From positions 1 through 55,776 of the forward strand of contig JAPOVI010000151.1 in NCBI GenBank assembly GCA_026708265.1: a stretch of 55,776 bases of DNA, read 5' to 3'. This document shows positions 9,147-18,307 of this stretch, piece by piece. A program made the position numbers and the translations under genes. The notes under the pieces were generated by a model. The model was given only the letters and a program-made list of their open reading frames with translations. It had not been told where the DNA came from and searched no databases. Every line of letters starts with the position of its first letter. Within the stretch, counting starts at the first letter, position 1. The stretch is from Acidobacteriota bacterium (GTDB lineage Bacteria > Acidobacteriota > Vicinamibacteria > Vicinamibacterales > UBA8438).

Positions 9147-9956
9147 ATGAGAGTGCTGTCGACCACCCTCGTCATCGTTCTCGGCGCGCTCGGCGCGCCC
9201 GCGTCGGCGCAGCTCGCGGTGCCCAACGACAACGGCATCACCTACGGCCACGTGCACCTGAACGTGTCGGACGTCGAGGTGCACAAGAAGCTGTGGGTCG
9301 ACTACTTCGGGGGCGTCGTGGTCGAGAAGGGGCCGTTGACCGCGATCCGGCTGCCCAACTTCCTGATCGCGCTGACGGAGCGGGAGCCGACCGGGCCGAT
9401 GCAGGGGTCGGTGCTCGACCACTTCGGCTTCAAGGTGCGCGACACGGCCGCCTTCGTCGCCCGCTGGCGCGAGGCGGGGATGGAGGTCGGCCCCGAGTTC
9501 ATCGGGGCCGAGGGGATGCCGAACGCCTACGTGATGGGGCCCGACGGGGTCTGGATCGAGCTCCAGGAGGATCCCTCCCTGCACGTCCCGGTGGCCGGTT
9601 ACCACATTCACTTCTTCACGCCGGGCTACGAGGAGTTGCTCGAGTGGTACGCGAGGGTCTTCTCGCTCAAGGTGCGGCCGCGGGGCCGCATCCAGACGAC
9701 CACCGACGTGCCGGGCATGAACATGAGCTTCGGCGCGGGCCAGGTCGACGATCCCGCCCCCACGCGCGGCCGGGCCCTCGACCGCATCGGATTCGAGGTG
9801 GACGATCTCGAAGCGTTCTGCGAGAGGCTGACCGCGATGGGGATCGAATTCGACGTCCCGTACGCGGAGGTGGAGGACGGCGGGTTGAAGAGCGCATTCC
9901 TGACCGACCCGTCCGGCGTCTACATCCAATTGACGGAAGGCTACGACGAGTACTGA
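9147..9956 (+). CDS. secreted two-domain glyoxalase/dioxygenase (VOC) superfamily protein
   Basis: A 269-residue protein from ATG 9147, preceded by GAGGAGGA; it begins with a Sec signal peptide ending APASAQ (residues 1-22). Two VOC modules follow. The first, about 30-140, runs from YGHVHLNVSDVEVHKKLW to WIELQEDP and has His at the metal position of strand 1. The second, about 150-265, runs from YHIHFFTPGYEELLEWY to GVYIQLTEGYDEY. The pattern H...E in each half fits a metal-binding VOC enzyme, although export to the periplasm is unusual for glyoxalase I. The reaction is unknown. It leads a run of plus-strand secreted-protein genes. Confidence 0.82.
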   Translation: MRVLSTTLVIVLGALGAPASAQLAVPNDNGITYGHVHLNVSDVEVHKKLWVDYFGGVVVEKGPLTAIRLPNFLIALTEREPTGPMQGSVLDHFGFKVRDTAAFVARWREAGMEVGPEFIGAEGMPNAYVMGPDGVWIELQEDPSLHVPVAGYHIHFFTPGYEELLEWYARVFSLKVRPRGRIQTTTDVPGMNMSFGAGQVDDPAPTRGRALDRIGFEVDDLEAFCERLTAMGIEFDVPYAEVEDGGLKSAFLTDPSGVYIQLTEGYDEY

Positions 9957-10083
9957 GCGGACCGAGCCCCCGGTAACCGCGAGTCGGCCGATCACCGCCG
10001 CGGAGAGGCGGAGATGATGCCGGTAGCGGCAGGGACGTGGCATCGGGCATGACGTGACATCGGACTGGACAAGGAGCGTGGAC

Positions 10084-11100
10084 GTGAATTGCAGGAGCTT
10101 GTCGTTGTTGGCGGCGGTCGTCGCCGCCGGTCTCCTTGCGCCCGGCGTAGCTGCCGCGCAGGGCCCCGCGGCGGAGTGGGAGCCGCCCCGGCTGCCGGAC
10201 GGCCGGCCGGATCTGCAGGGCGTGTGGGACTTCCGGACCGCCACCCCGCTCGAGCGGCCCGAGGCGCTGGCCGACCGCGCGACCCTGACGGACGAGGAAG
10301 CGGCGGCGGTCGAGTTCGGCGCCACCGCGTTCCAGCGGGCCGCGGACGAGCAGCCCCCCGAGGGGAGCGTCGGGGCCTACAACGCCTTCTGGCTCGACTT
10401 CGGAACGACGGTCACCGACGACCGGCGGTCTTCGCTGATCGTCGATCCGCCGGACGGACGGCTGCCGGACGTGGTGGAAGGCGCGCTGCGGCACGACGGC
10501 TCGCTCGACGTCGACCTGCCGGGCGAGCGGCCCGTGCGGCTCCGCTCGGCCGGGATCGGCGCCGACGGTCCGGAGGATCGCGGCATCGCGGAGCGCTGCA
10601 TCCTCGGCTTCAACTCCGGGCCGCCGATGATGCCGAGCGCCTACAACAACAACATGCAGGTCTTCCAGAACGAGGACCACGTCGTCATCCTCAACGAGAT
10701 GGTGCACGACGCCCGGATCGTGCCGCTCGACGGCCGGCCGCACATGCCGGACGCCATCCGGCACTGGACGGGCGACTCCCGCGGCCGGTGGGAGGGCGAC
10801 ACCCTGGTCGTCGAGAGCCGCAACTTCAGCGACCGGACGGCCAGCTTCGATCCGTCGGCCCTGACCGCGCTCGGCACCGGCTCGACCCTGCGCCTCACCG
10901 AGCGGTTCACGCGGGTGGCCGAGGACACGCTGCTCTACGAGTACACGGTCGACGATCCCGCCACCTTCACGCGGCCGTTCACGGTGGCGCTCCCGATGCG
11001 GGCGTCGGCGATGCCGGTCTTCGAGTACGCCTGCCACGAGGGCAACTACGGAATGATCAACGCCCTGTCGGGCGCCCGCGCCGCGGACGCGGAGCAGTAG
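10084..11100 (+). CDS. secreted 'EYACHEGNY' family protein, unknown function
   Basis: A 338-residue protein. GTG 10084 was chosen because AGGAG ends seven bases upstream; it yields a Sec signal peptide ending GVAAAQ. The mature protein opens with LPDGRPDLQGVWDFRT, a motif shared with the paralogues at 48958-50088 and 50187-51197, then has GFNSGPPMMPSAYNNNMQVFQ, an NEMVHDARIVPLDGRPH block, GRWEGDTLVVES, ERFTRVAEDTLLYEYTVDDP and the terminal EYACHEGNYGM. Single conserved Cys residues occur in ERCILGF and YACHEG, so a disulphide or metal site is possible. The stop codon runs into the ribosome-binding site of the next gene. The family is common in Acidobacteria-like genomes in my experience, but I know no function. 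Confidence 0.85.
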   Translation: MNCRSLSLLAAVVAAGLLAPGVAAAQGPAAEWEPPRLPDGRPDLQGVWDFRTATPLERPEALADRATLTDEEAAAVEFGATAFQRAADEQPPEGSVGAYNAFWLDFGTTVTDDRRSSLIVDPPDGRLPDVVEGALRHDGSLDVDLPGERPVRLRSAGIGADGPEDRGIAERCILGFNSGPPMMPSAYNNNMQVFQNEDHVVILNEMVHDARIVPLDGRPHMPDAIRHWTGDSRGRWEGDTLVVESRNFSDRTASFDPSALTALGTGSTLRLTERFTRVAEDTLLYEYTVDDPATFTRPFTVALPMRASAMPVFEYACHEGNYGMINALSGARAADAEQ

Positions 11101-11113
11101 GAGGCTGGACACC

Positions 11114-12130
11114 ATGCGCGTGCGAATCGCAACCGTCTCGCTCTTCGCGGCCGCCTGCCTCCTCGGCGCGGCCGCTCCCGGCGCCGCGCAGTGCGAGCCG
11201 GACGGCGACGTCGAGTTCGTCTGCGGGCCGATCAGCCCGGAGGACCTGGTCGCGGTGCCGGAGACGCCGTGGGTCGTCGTCTCCAGCATGGAGGACGACG
11301 GCTATCTCAGCGTGACCGACAGCCGCGATCACACGTCGGGGCGCGTCTACCCGGTGGAGACCTCCGAGCCGCGGCACGATACCGCCACCTACGGCGCCTG
11401 CCCGGGTCCGGATACGACCGGGTTCCGCCCCCACGGCCTGAGCCTGCGCCCCGGTGACGGCGGCCAGCACACGCTGTACGTCGTGCGCCACGGAGCCCGC
11501 GAATCGGTCGAGGTCTTCGAGCTCGACGGCTCCGCCGCGCCCCCGACGCTCACCTGGGTCGGCTGCGTGGTGGCGCCGGAGGGCGTCAGCCTGAACTCCG
11601 TGGCGGCGCTGCCGGGCGGCGGCTTCGGCGTGACGAACTTCAACATCGAAGAGGGCCAGCTCTGGGAATGGCAGCCGGAGGCCGGGTGGGCCGAGGTGCC
11701 GGGCAGCACGACGCCGGGCCCCAACGGCCTCGTCGCGTCGCCGGACGGTCGCTGGTTCTACATCGGCGGATGGGCCACGCAGTCCCTGATCCGTCTCTCT
11801 CGCGGTCAGACACCGCCGCAGATCGACTCGGTCGAGGTCGGCTTCAACGTCGACAATGTGCGTTTCGCACCGGACGGCTCGCTCCTGGCCGCCGGGCACC
11901 GCGGCGAAACACCGGACGCCATCTTCTCGTGCGTCATCGAGGGCCAGTGCGACGGCGTGTCGTCGCGCGTGGCGGTGGTCGACCCCGACAGCCTGACGGC
12001 GGAGGAGATCGTCAACTACCCGTCGAACGCCCTGTTCCTGCTCGGGACGGTCGCCCTGCAGGTGGGTGACGAGATCTGGGTCGGCGGCATCGGCGGCACG
12101 AACCGCATCGGGCGCTTCGCGGCTCCGTAG
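11114..12130 (+). CDS. secreted SMP-30/arylesterase-like six-bladed beta-propeller
   Basis: A 338-residue protein from ATG 11114; AGGAGG overlaps the stop of the preceding gene, so the two are in one operon. The signal peptide ends PGAAQ (about residue 26). The body has repeated propeller strands and the features of the paraoxonase/SMP-30/strictosidine-synthase superfamily: PHGLSLRPGDGGQHTLYVVRHG, GVTNFNI, NGLVASPDGRWFYI, VDNVRFAPDGSLLAAGH and a C-terminal GGIGGTNRIGRF. His and Asn residues in the PHG and NGL segments are those that normally line the calcium and catalytic centre. It is likely a periplasmic calcium-dependent lactonase or esterase; substrate unknown. Confidence 0.78.
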   Translation: MRVRIATVSLFAAACLLGAAAPGAAQCEPDGDVEFVCGPISPEDLVAVPETPWVVVSSMEDDGYLSVTDSRDHTSGRVYPVETSEPRHDTATYGACPGPDTTGFRPHGLSLRPGDGGQHTLYVVRHGARESVEVFELDGSAAPPTLTWVGCVVAPEGVSLNSVAALPGGGFGVTNFNIEEGQLWEWQPEAGWAEVPGSTTPGPNGLVASPDGRWFYIGGWATQSLIRLSRGQTPPQIDSVEVGFNVDNVRFAPDGSLLAAGHRGETPDAIFSCVIEGQCDGVSSRVAVVDPDSLTAEEIVNYPSNALFLLGTVALQVGDEIWVGGIGGTNRIGRFAAP

Positions 12131-12300
12131 CCGTCCGCACCCGGCGGCACCCGCAACGGCCGGTCGCGCGCGCCTGGAGGGCGTACGCGGCCGGCCTCCT
12201 CGTTCGATCGTCGTCGGCTCGAGCTCAGTCTCTCCCCTTCGTGCTTCGCGGACCGGGTGATCGGCGGCGCCACCCCGCGGCGCCGCCACGGCAGCCCGCG

Positions 12301-14774
12301 ATGGATCCACTGAGGCAGGACCTGCGCGGCAGCCTGCGCTACTTTCGGCGCCACCGCGGCTTCGTCGCAGCCGCGGTGCTCGTTCTCGCCCTCGGCATCG
12401 GCGCGACGACGGCGGTCTTCAGCGTCAGCGAGACGCTGCTGCTCCGCCCGCTCCCCTACCCGGACCGCGACCGCCTGGTGGCCCTCAAGAGCGTCCGGCG
12501 ACTCGACGCCTTCCCGTCCACCCGCGCCGCGGCCGGGACGCTGGCGGATTGGCAGCGGCAGGCGGCGTCGTTCGATGCCGTCGCCGGCTACCGGTGGACG
12601 TCGCTGGACGTGATCGCCGGCGCGCGGAGTCATCGGCTGAGCGGGCTGCAGGTCACGCCGGAGTTCTTCCGCGTGTTCGGCGTAGCGGTCGGCGGGCGCT
12701 CCTTCGCCGCCGGCGATCGTGGAGCCGGCACCCTCGTGCTGGGCCACGACGCGTCGCGGCGCCACTTCGACGGCGACGGAGCCGTCGTCGGGGGAACGCT
12801 CGATCTCCACGTCCGCGATCTCTCCCGCGTAGGGCCGACCCGGTTCACGGTGCTCGGGGTGGCGACGGCCGCGGTGCGTTTCCCCCCGATCGAAGTCGAC
12901 TTCGAGCTCGGGGTGGCCACCGTCCTCGACACGGTCGACTTCTGGCTGCCGATGTTCATCGCGCCAACCGACACCCGAGAAGCCGAGCTGCGGACGATCA
13001 ACGTCGTCGCGAAGCTGCGGGACGGAGTTACGGTCGCGCGGGCGCAAGCCGAGATGGACGCCATCGCCCGCCGGCAGGCAGCGGACCATCCGGAGGACCA
13101 TCGAGGCTGGGAGGTTCGCGTGGTGCCGTTGCGCGAGCCGACCGCGGCGGGGACGCGAGACGGCGTAGTGCTGCTCTCCGTCGGCGCGGGCCTGCTGCTG
13201 CTCATCGCGTGCGCCAACGTTGCCACGCTCCTCCTCGCCCGCGGCGTCGCTCGACGCCGCGAGGTGGCGATCCGCGCCGCACTCGGCGCGAATCGGTGGC
13301 GGACAGCGCGACGGTTCCTGATCGAAGCGGCCCTGCTCGCCCTCGGCGCCGGCGCCCTTGGCGTGGTCCTCGCCTCTTGGGCCATCGCCCTGGCCCGATC
13401 ATGGCTTCCTCCGAGCCTCCCGGCGCTGCAGGAGATGGCGGTCAATCCGTCCGTGCTCGGGTTTGCCGTCCTCAGTGCCGCCCTGACGGCGTGCATCACG
13501 GGGGCGGCGCCGACGCTCCAGGCGGGCAGGACGGAGGACGCCCGGCTGGCCGGTCGGGATGCACGCGGGCTCACCTCCGAAGGTTCGAGCACCCGCCTCG
13601 TCGGGGTCCTGGTCGCCGCCGAGGTGGCCTTGACCGTGGTGCTGCTGCTGGGGGCGGGGCTGCTCGTTCAAAGCGCGCTACACGCCGGGCAGGTGGAGAC
13701 GGGCTTCAATCCCTCCAACGTGCTGACGATGACCGTGTCGCTCCCGGAGAACAAGTTCGACTGGGAGCACAACGCGGTCTTCGCCCGCGAGGTGATCGAG
13801 GCGGTCCGTGTCCTGCCGTCGATCACCGGCGCCGCAGTGGTCCAGGGAGTGCCGATGGGCGCCGGGGGGTTCTTCGGGTCCGGAGGGTCGAAGGGTACGC
13901 CCCGCCAGCCGGCGAGGAGGAGCCGATTTATCGCCTGCGGGTCGTGAGCCCCGGCTACCTGGAGACGATGCAGATCCCGATAGTCGCCGGCCGGGAGTTC
14001 GAGCCGCGGGACGAGGTGGGCGAGCGGGGGTACAACCGCACCATTCTCGTCAGCGAGTCGTTCGCCCGGCGCTACTGGCCCGGACAGAATCCACTCGGCA
14101 AGCGCATCGGCTCGCTGATCGGCGCTCCGGAATGGTGGATGACGGTGGTCGGGGTCGCGGGAGACGTTCGATACGGCGGTCTCGAGGCGCCGCCTACCGA
14201 CGACGTCTACCTCCCGCAGGGTCTCTACCCGCAGGCGGCAATCACTCTCGTCGCGCGGACGGCGGGTGACCCCGTGGACGCGGTAGCCGAGGTGAGGGCC
14301 CGCGTTCGAGAAGTCGACCCGCACGTGTTCGTTACCGACGTCCGCTCGATGGACGAGGTCATCGCCGCCTCGCAGGCCGAGCGGCAGGCCGGGACGCTGC
14401 TGATCGCCCTCTTCGGAGCGTTGGCGCTCGTGCTGGTGATGGCCGGCGTATACAGCGTGATCACGCAGGCGGTCGTCCAGCGCCGGCTGGAGTTCGCCAT
14501 CCGCTCGGCGCTCGGGGCCGGGCCGGCGCGGGTCGTGTACCTTTCGATGCGCACGGCGCTGCGGCCGGCGACGATCGGCATTGTCATCGGGGCGCTCGGC
14601 GCCGTCGCGCTGACACGTGCGCTGTCCGCCGCGCTCTTCGGGGTGGGCACTTTCGACGCCGTGACGTGGGTCGGCGCCGGGGCCGTGATCCTCACGGCTT
14701 GCCTGGCCGCCGGCTACATTCCTGCTCGCCGCGCCGCGCGGATCGATCCCATGACGGCGCTCCGGGCCGAGTAA
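12301..14774 (+). pseudogene. ADOP-type MacB-like ABC permease, disrupted by one frameshift
   Basis: The first part (ATG 12301 to a TGA at 13945-13947) gives LRYFRRHRGFVAAAVLVLALGIGATTAVFSV, a MacB-type periplasmic domain and the FtsX-like membrane core (LLLIACANVATLLLARGVARRREVAIRAALGA), then a second copy start. The homologous remainder continues one base earlier in phase, from about 13886 to TAA 14772-14774, with VVSPGYLETMQIPIVAGREF and a second FtsX core ending AGYIPARRAARIDPMTALRAE. One missing base near the GGAGGGTCGAAGGG stretch (13881-13895) explains it. Together this is the 800-residue acidobacterial duplicated orphan permease, which has two FtsX units and no ATPase partner. It may be a real inactivation or an assembly error. 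Weak ribosome-binding site at 12301. Confidence 0.85.
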
Positions 14775-14784
14775 TCGCGGCCCG

Positions 14785-14836
14785 GGAGTCTGCGCGTAGA
14801 ATGGCGCGGTACTCTTGGAGGGTCGGTGGGGCGCCC
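14785..14836. repeat. REP-like element, copy D (decayed, with GGAGGGTCGGT arm)
   Basis: GGAGTCTGCGC (14785-14795) is exact to the core of copies A, B and C. Downstream, GGAGGGTCGGTGGGGCGCCC (14817-14836) matches the arm of copy E at 37037-37056 except for one base. The usual 7-bp GC hairpin at fixed spacing is absent here. It fills the gap between the ADOP gene and the metallo-beta-lactamase-fold gene. Confidence 0.55.
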
Positions 14837-14914
14837 GGCGGACCCGCGGGCGATGCTTGGCGGGCGGAATCAGCGTGTCCGGAGGACTCCTCGTTTCCCT
14901 GGAGGAACGGACAG

Positions 14915-15844
14915 ATGAATCGACGCGATGTCCTTCGTGGTTTTCTCGGCGCCGCGGCCGGGCTCGCGGCCGGCCGGCGCCGGCCCGTGCGCGCGCAGGC
15001 GGACCCCGCCGCCCGCGAGGTGTGGGCCAGAATCGACGCGGTCGGCGACGGCGTCTGGGCCGTGGTCTCCACGCCGAGTCCGGACGACCGCACGTCGTTC
15101 GCCACCCTCTGCAACGGCGGCATCGTCGCCGGCCGCGAGCGGGTGCTCGTGTTCGAGGGGTTCGGCTCGGCCGACGGCGCGGCGTGGGTGGCGGAGCAGG
15201 CGCAGGTCCTGGCGGGGCGCCCGGCGACCGACGTCGTCATCAGCCACCGCCACGGCGACCATCACGGCGGCCTGACCGGCTTCGGCGCGCCCGGCGCGCG
15301 GCCCACGGTGTGGGCGACCGCATCGACGCGCGACACCGTCCTGTCCGAGGACGGGAACGAGGCGCGCGACATGCTCGAGGCCGCCGCCCTCGTCGCGGCC
15401 GACGTCCCGACCACCATCGACCTCGGAGGCCGGCAGGTGGAGATCACGCCCTACGCCGGCCACACCGCCAGCGACATCATCGCCACCGTCGACGACGTCA
15501 CGTTCTGCGGCGACCTGCTGTGGGCCGGCCTGGTGCCCAACTACGTCCACGCCACGCCGATCGATCTCGACCGGACCGTCGACGCCATGCTCGGCGACCG
15601 CACCGCGACGATGGTGCCCGGTCACGGGCCGCTCCCCGACGCCGCCATCCTGGATGAGTACCGGGCGCTGCTCGACGCGATCGAGGCCGCAGGCCGTCGG
15701 TCCTTCGCGGCAGGGCAATCGCCCGCGGACGCGGCAGCGAGCTTCCGGCTGCCGGCTGGCCTCGATGCGTGGGGCGCGTTCGGGTCCCTGGCGCGTTCCT
15801 TCGAGGTCGCGTTCGGCGCCTGGCATCGCCAGCTCGGGCGGTGA
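14915..15844 (+). CDS. Tat-exported metallo-beta-lactamase-fold hydrolase
   Basis: A 309-residue protein from ATG 14915, nine bases after GGAGG. The N-terminus MNRRDVLRGFLGAAAGLAAG is a twin-arginine-like signal, implying export after folding with metal. The MBL zinc motif is S-H-R-H-G-D-H-H-G at residues about 110-118 (H111, H113, D115, H116), followed by the third-site His in YAGHTASD, the bridging Asp in FCGDLLW and the terminal His in VPGHGPLP. All ligands of a binuclear centre are present. It is of the SoxH/quinoprotein-relay-like subgroup by layout, substrate unknown. It sits between an ADOP permease and the relic of a second ADOP 3' end. Confidence 0.87.
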   Translation: MNRRDVLRGFLGAAAGLAAGRRRPVRAQADPAAREVWARIDAVGDGVWAVVSTPSPDDRTSFATLCNGGIVAGRERVLVFEGFGSADGAAWVAEQAQVLAGRPATDVVISHRHGDHHGGLTGFGAPGARPTVWATASTRDTVLSEDGNEARDMLEAAALVAADVPTTIDLGGRQVEITPYAGHTASDIIATVDDVTFCGDLLWAGLVPNYVHATPIDLDRTVDAMLGDRTATMVPGHGPLPDAAILDEYRALLDAIEAAGRRSFAAGQSPADAAASFRLPAGLDAWGAFGSLARSFEVAFGAWHRQLGR

Positions 15845-15863
15845 CGCGCCGTGGGCGCCCCGC

Positions 15864-15926
15864 GCCGGCTACCTCCCCGCGCGCCGCGCCTCGCGGGGAC
15901 GTCCCTTGACGGCGCTGCGGGCCGAG
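15864..15926 (+). pseudogene. 63-bp relic of an ADOP permease 3' end
   Basis: This stretch encodes AGYLPARRASRGRPLTALRAE, in a frame without start or intact stop. It matches the last residues of the ADOP at 12301-14774 (AGYIPARRAARIDPMTALRAE), and the DNA aligns without gaps over 63 bp. It seems to be the remains of a second permease gene downstream of the MBL-fold gene, the rest being deleted. It is too short to be a gene now. Confidence 0.7.
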
Positions 15927-15942
15927 CGGTCGCAAGCCCCGT

Positions 15943-16377
15943 CTACCCGCGCAGGCGCTGCAGGAACCACCAGTGGTGGCCTTCGAGGTCCCGAACCTCG
16001 TAGGTGCGGTCCGCCCAGTAGCCCTCGCCGTAGTCCTGCGTCGCGGGCTCCATCGTCACGACGGCACCCGCCGCGCTCGCTCGCTCGCAGTGGGCGTCGA
16101 CGTCGTCGACGTACACGGACAGCGCCTGCGTGTTCGCGCCGCCTACCGCCTGCGGCGACCGCGGGAACGCCCGGTCCGGCCGAAGACCCGCCTGCCCGAC
16201 CATGATGAGTCCGCCATCCAGGACGAGCTGCGAATGGGCAATCCGCCCCTGGTCGTCCTCGACCTTCACCTGCACCGCAAAGCCGAAGGCGCGCGTCAGC
16301 CAGTCAATCGCGGCCGCGGCGTCGTCGTAGAACACGGCGGGGGCGATCCGCGGCCAACCGTCCGGTGGGTTCTTCAT
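15943..16377 (-). CDS. VOC (glyoxalase/bleomycin-resistance) superfamily protein, PhnB-like
   Basis: A 144-residue cytoplasmic protein with one VOC domain: IAPAVFYDDAAAAIDWLTRAFGF opens the fold, followed by VKVEDDQGRIAHSQLVLDGGLIMVG and a C-terminal YEVRDLEGHHWWF. This pattern is typical of the YdfG/PhnB-type glyoxalase-like proteins with an E/H metal set. ATG 16377 was chosen with AGGAGG upstream; a TTG at 16389 abuts that site and is less likely. It follows the COG0523 GTPase gene by 73 bp on the same strand and may be the third gene of the Zur-led unit, in which case a metal-linked job is possible. The substrate is unknown. Confidence 0.8.
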   Translation of the reverse strand: MKNPPDGWPRIAPAVFYDDAAAAIDWLTRAFGFAVQVKVEDDQGRIAHSQLVLDGGLIMVGQAGLRPDRAFPRSPQAVGGANTQALSVYVDDVDAHCERASAAGAVVTMEPATQDYGEGYWADRTYEVRDLEGHHWWFLQRLRG

Positions 16378-16450
16378 GTCGGTAGTCAACCTCCTGCAGG
16401 GACTCGGCTGGACGTTACCGGCTGCGGATTCCTGCCGGGAAGCGGACGGA

Positions 16451-17665
16451 CTACGGTTCGGCTTCTTCTGGCGCGGTCCACCCTGGCAGCGGGTCGTCCA
16501 GCGAAGCCCACCCGGAAGCGTCGGAGGCCATCTCGGCGTCGGTCAGCAGACAGCCGTCCAGCGCGGCCTCGACGGCCTCTTGCGGCATCTCGATTCCGAT
16601 GAAGACGAGCTCCTGACGGCGGTCGCCGTGGTCGGGCTCCCATACCCGGCCGACCCACTCCCGGGTCTCCGGGTCGTCGGCGAGCTCTGCCGGGTCCAGC
16701 GTGGCGAACCAGGGGCCTCCGGGCTCCAGGGTCAGCGAATCTCCGGCGATCGAAAGCGCGCCGGCCACCTCGTGGCGGGTAGCCAGCCAGACGACGCCCT
16801 TCGCCCGCAGCACGCCCTCGAAGCAGCCTTCAAACAGCGCCGCCAGCCGCGCCGGATGGAAGGGCCGTCGCCTCCGATAGACGAAGCTGCCGATGCCGTA
16901 CTCCTCGGTCTCGGGCGTGTGGCCGCCTTGCAGTTCCTGAAGCCAACCCGCCGTCTGCTCGACGCTTTCGAAGTCGAACAGGCCCGTATCGAATATCAGG
17001 TCGAGCGGAATCCGCCCGTAGGTCGCCTGGGCCAACGTCGCGGTCCGGTTGAGCTTGCGCAGAATCCCGGTCAGCCGTGCGACTTCGTCCCCGCTCATCC
17101 TGTCGGTCTTGTTGAGCACGAGAACGTTGGCGAGCTCGACCTGATCGACCAGGAGCTCGGCGATGGAGCGGTCGTCTTCGACGTCGACCCCCAGCCCGCG
17201 ATCGAGGAGGTCTTCGCCGGAGCCGAAGTCGCGAAGAAATCGCGGGCCGTCGACGACGGTGACCATCGTGTCCAACCGGGCCAGCTCGCCCAGATGGGCG
17301 CCGAGCTCGTCCGACAGGGCGAAGGTGGCCGCGACGGGAAGCGGCTCGGAGATACCGGTCGATTCGATCAGCAGGTAGTCGAAGCGGCTTTCCCGCGCCA
17401 GGCGAGCCACCTCGTCGAGGAGGTCTTCACGCAACGTGCAGCAGATGCAGCCGTTGGACATCTCGATCAGCCGCTCGTCGACGCGGTTGAGCTCGGCGCC
17501 GCCGTTGCGAACGAGCTGAGCATCGACGTTGACCTCGCTCATGTCGTTGACTATGACCGCGACGCGGCGGCCTTCGCGGTTGTGCAGCGCGTGGTTGAGC
17601 AACGTCGTCTTGCCGGCGCCGAGGAAACCGGAGAGCACGGTTACGGGAAGGCGCGGGTCGTTCAA
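16451..17665 (-). CDS. COG0523 family GTPase, probable zinc metallochaperone (CobW/ZNG1-like)
   Basis: A 404-residue G3E-family GTPase. The Walker A loop GFLGAGKT is at residues 13-20, the family metal-binding motif C-I-C-C at 73-76 ([10 protein letters not shown]), the IESTGISEP switch region follows, and NKTD near 186-189 is the guanine-specificity motif. A CobW C-terminal domain fills the rest ([14 protein letters not shown]...). COG0523 proteins hand zinc or other metals to client enzymes under limitation. The gene starts 30 bp downstream of a Zur-family repressor and shares its presumed zinc-controlled promoter; the divergent gene codes for a zinc-dependent FolE. This context makes zinc delivery the best reading, with FolE as a possible client. 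Start ATG 17665. Confidence 0.88.
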   Translation of the reverse strand: MNDPRLPVTVLSGFLGAGKTTLLNHALHNREGRRVAVIVNDMSEVNVDAQLVRNGGAELNRVDERLIEMSNGCICCTLREDLLDEVARLARESRFDYLLIESTGISEPLPVAATFALSDELGAHLGELARLDTMVTVVDGPRFLRDFGSGEDLLDRGLGVDVEDDRSIAELLVDQVELANVLVLNKTDRMSGDEVARLTGILRKLNRTATLAQATYGRIPLDLIFDTGLFDFESVEQTAGWLQELQGGHTPETEEYGIGSFVYRRRRPFHPARLAALFEGCFEGVLRAKGVVWLATRHEVAGALSIAGDSLTLEPGGPWFATLDPAELADDPETREWVGRVWEPDHGDRRQELVFIGIEMPQEAVEAALDGCLLTDAEMASDASGWASLDDPLPGWTAPEEAEP

Positions 17666-17695
17666 TTCGATTCCTCCACGGGCTCGGGATCCCGC

Positions 17696-18202
17696 CTACG
17701 CCGCTCCGACTTCCGCGCACTGTGCACACATGCCCTCGACCTCGACCGTGCGACGTGTCGCTACGAAACCCAGGATGGTGGCATCCTCGGCCAGCAATCC
17801 CCCGATCCGCGGATCCTCGAGCTCGACCGACGTCCGGCAGCGGCTGCAGATGAAGAACAGGCAATCGTGGTCGCGCTCGGGATGGACGCACGGGACGTAG
17901 GCGTTCAGGCTTTCGATTCTGGACACCAGGCCCTGCGCCATCAGGAACTCGAGCGCCCGGTACACGGTCGGCGGTCCGACCGGACGCGAGTCCCTGCGCG
18001 TGACCGCTTCGATCAGCTCGTAGGCGCCGGTCGGCCGACCGCTCGCCCACAGCAGTTCCAGGATTCGCCTCCGCAGCGCTGTCATCCGCACGCCGCGCCC
18101 CTCGCAAATCGACACCGCGAGCGCGACCCGCTCTCGAGGCGAGTGCGGCCCGCGGCAGTCCGGATCGGTGCCGGGCCGGGGTCGGATCGACGATCTGGTC
18201 AT
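17696..18202 (-). CDS. zur: Fur-family zinc uptake regulator (Zur)
   Basis: A 168-residue Fur-superfamily repressor. After a 30-residue N-terminal tail it has the winged helix ([30 protein letters not shown], then [29 protein letters not shown]). The dimerisation half carries the structural zinc cysteines as C-S-R-C (ICSRC) and C-A-Q-C (MCAQC), with His and Cys residues in [11 protein letters not shown]. The fit to Zur rather than Fur rests on sequence style ([16 protein letters not shown]) and on the neighbours: a COG0523 chaperone 30 bp downstream and divergent folE. A Zur-box-like palindrome lies 28-47 bp upstream of the start, so autoregulation is likely. ATG 18202 gives the usual family length. 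Confidence 0.87.
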   Translation of the reverse strand: MTRSSIRPRPGTDPDCRGPHSPRERVALAVSICEGRGVRMTALRRRILELLWASGRPTGAYELIEAVTRRDSRPVGPPTVYRALEFLMAQGLVSRIESLNAYVPCVHPERDHDCLFFICSRCRTSVELEDPRIGGLLAEDATILGFVATRRTVEVEGMCAQCAEVGAA

Positions 18203-18229
18203 AGCTGTCTCCGGCTTGCCGCAGGGATA

Positions 18230-18249
18230 CGCAACACTATAACATTGCG
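18230..18249. promoter_or_regulatory. candidate Zur operator between zur and folE
   Basis: CGCAACACTATAACATTGCG has a dyad with CGCAA/TTGCG outer arms and a central TATA, and its right half TATAACATT matches the half-site of proteobacterial Zur boxes. It is in the 105-bp divergent region, 28 bp before zur and 59 bp before folE, so one site could control both directions. The core also resembles a minus-strand -10 element, which suits repression by occlusion. Confidence 0.65.
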
Positions 18250-18307
18250 TCCTTCCGCAAGAAACCGCCAACCGTAGGCGGCCCGACATTGACGAAAGGC
18301 CCGCGAT

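Noticed and set aside
16386-16658. Minus-strand ORF overlapping the end of the COG0523 gene
   Set aside because: Arg/Gly/Pro-rich out-of-phase shadow of a well-supported gene.
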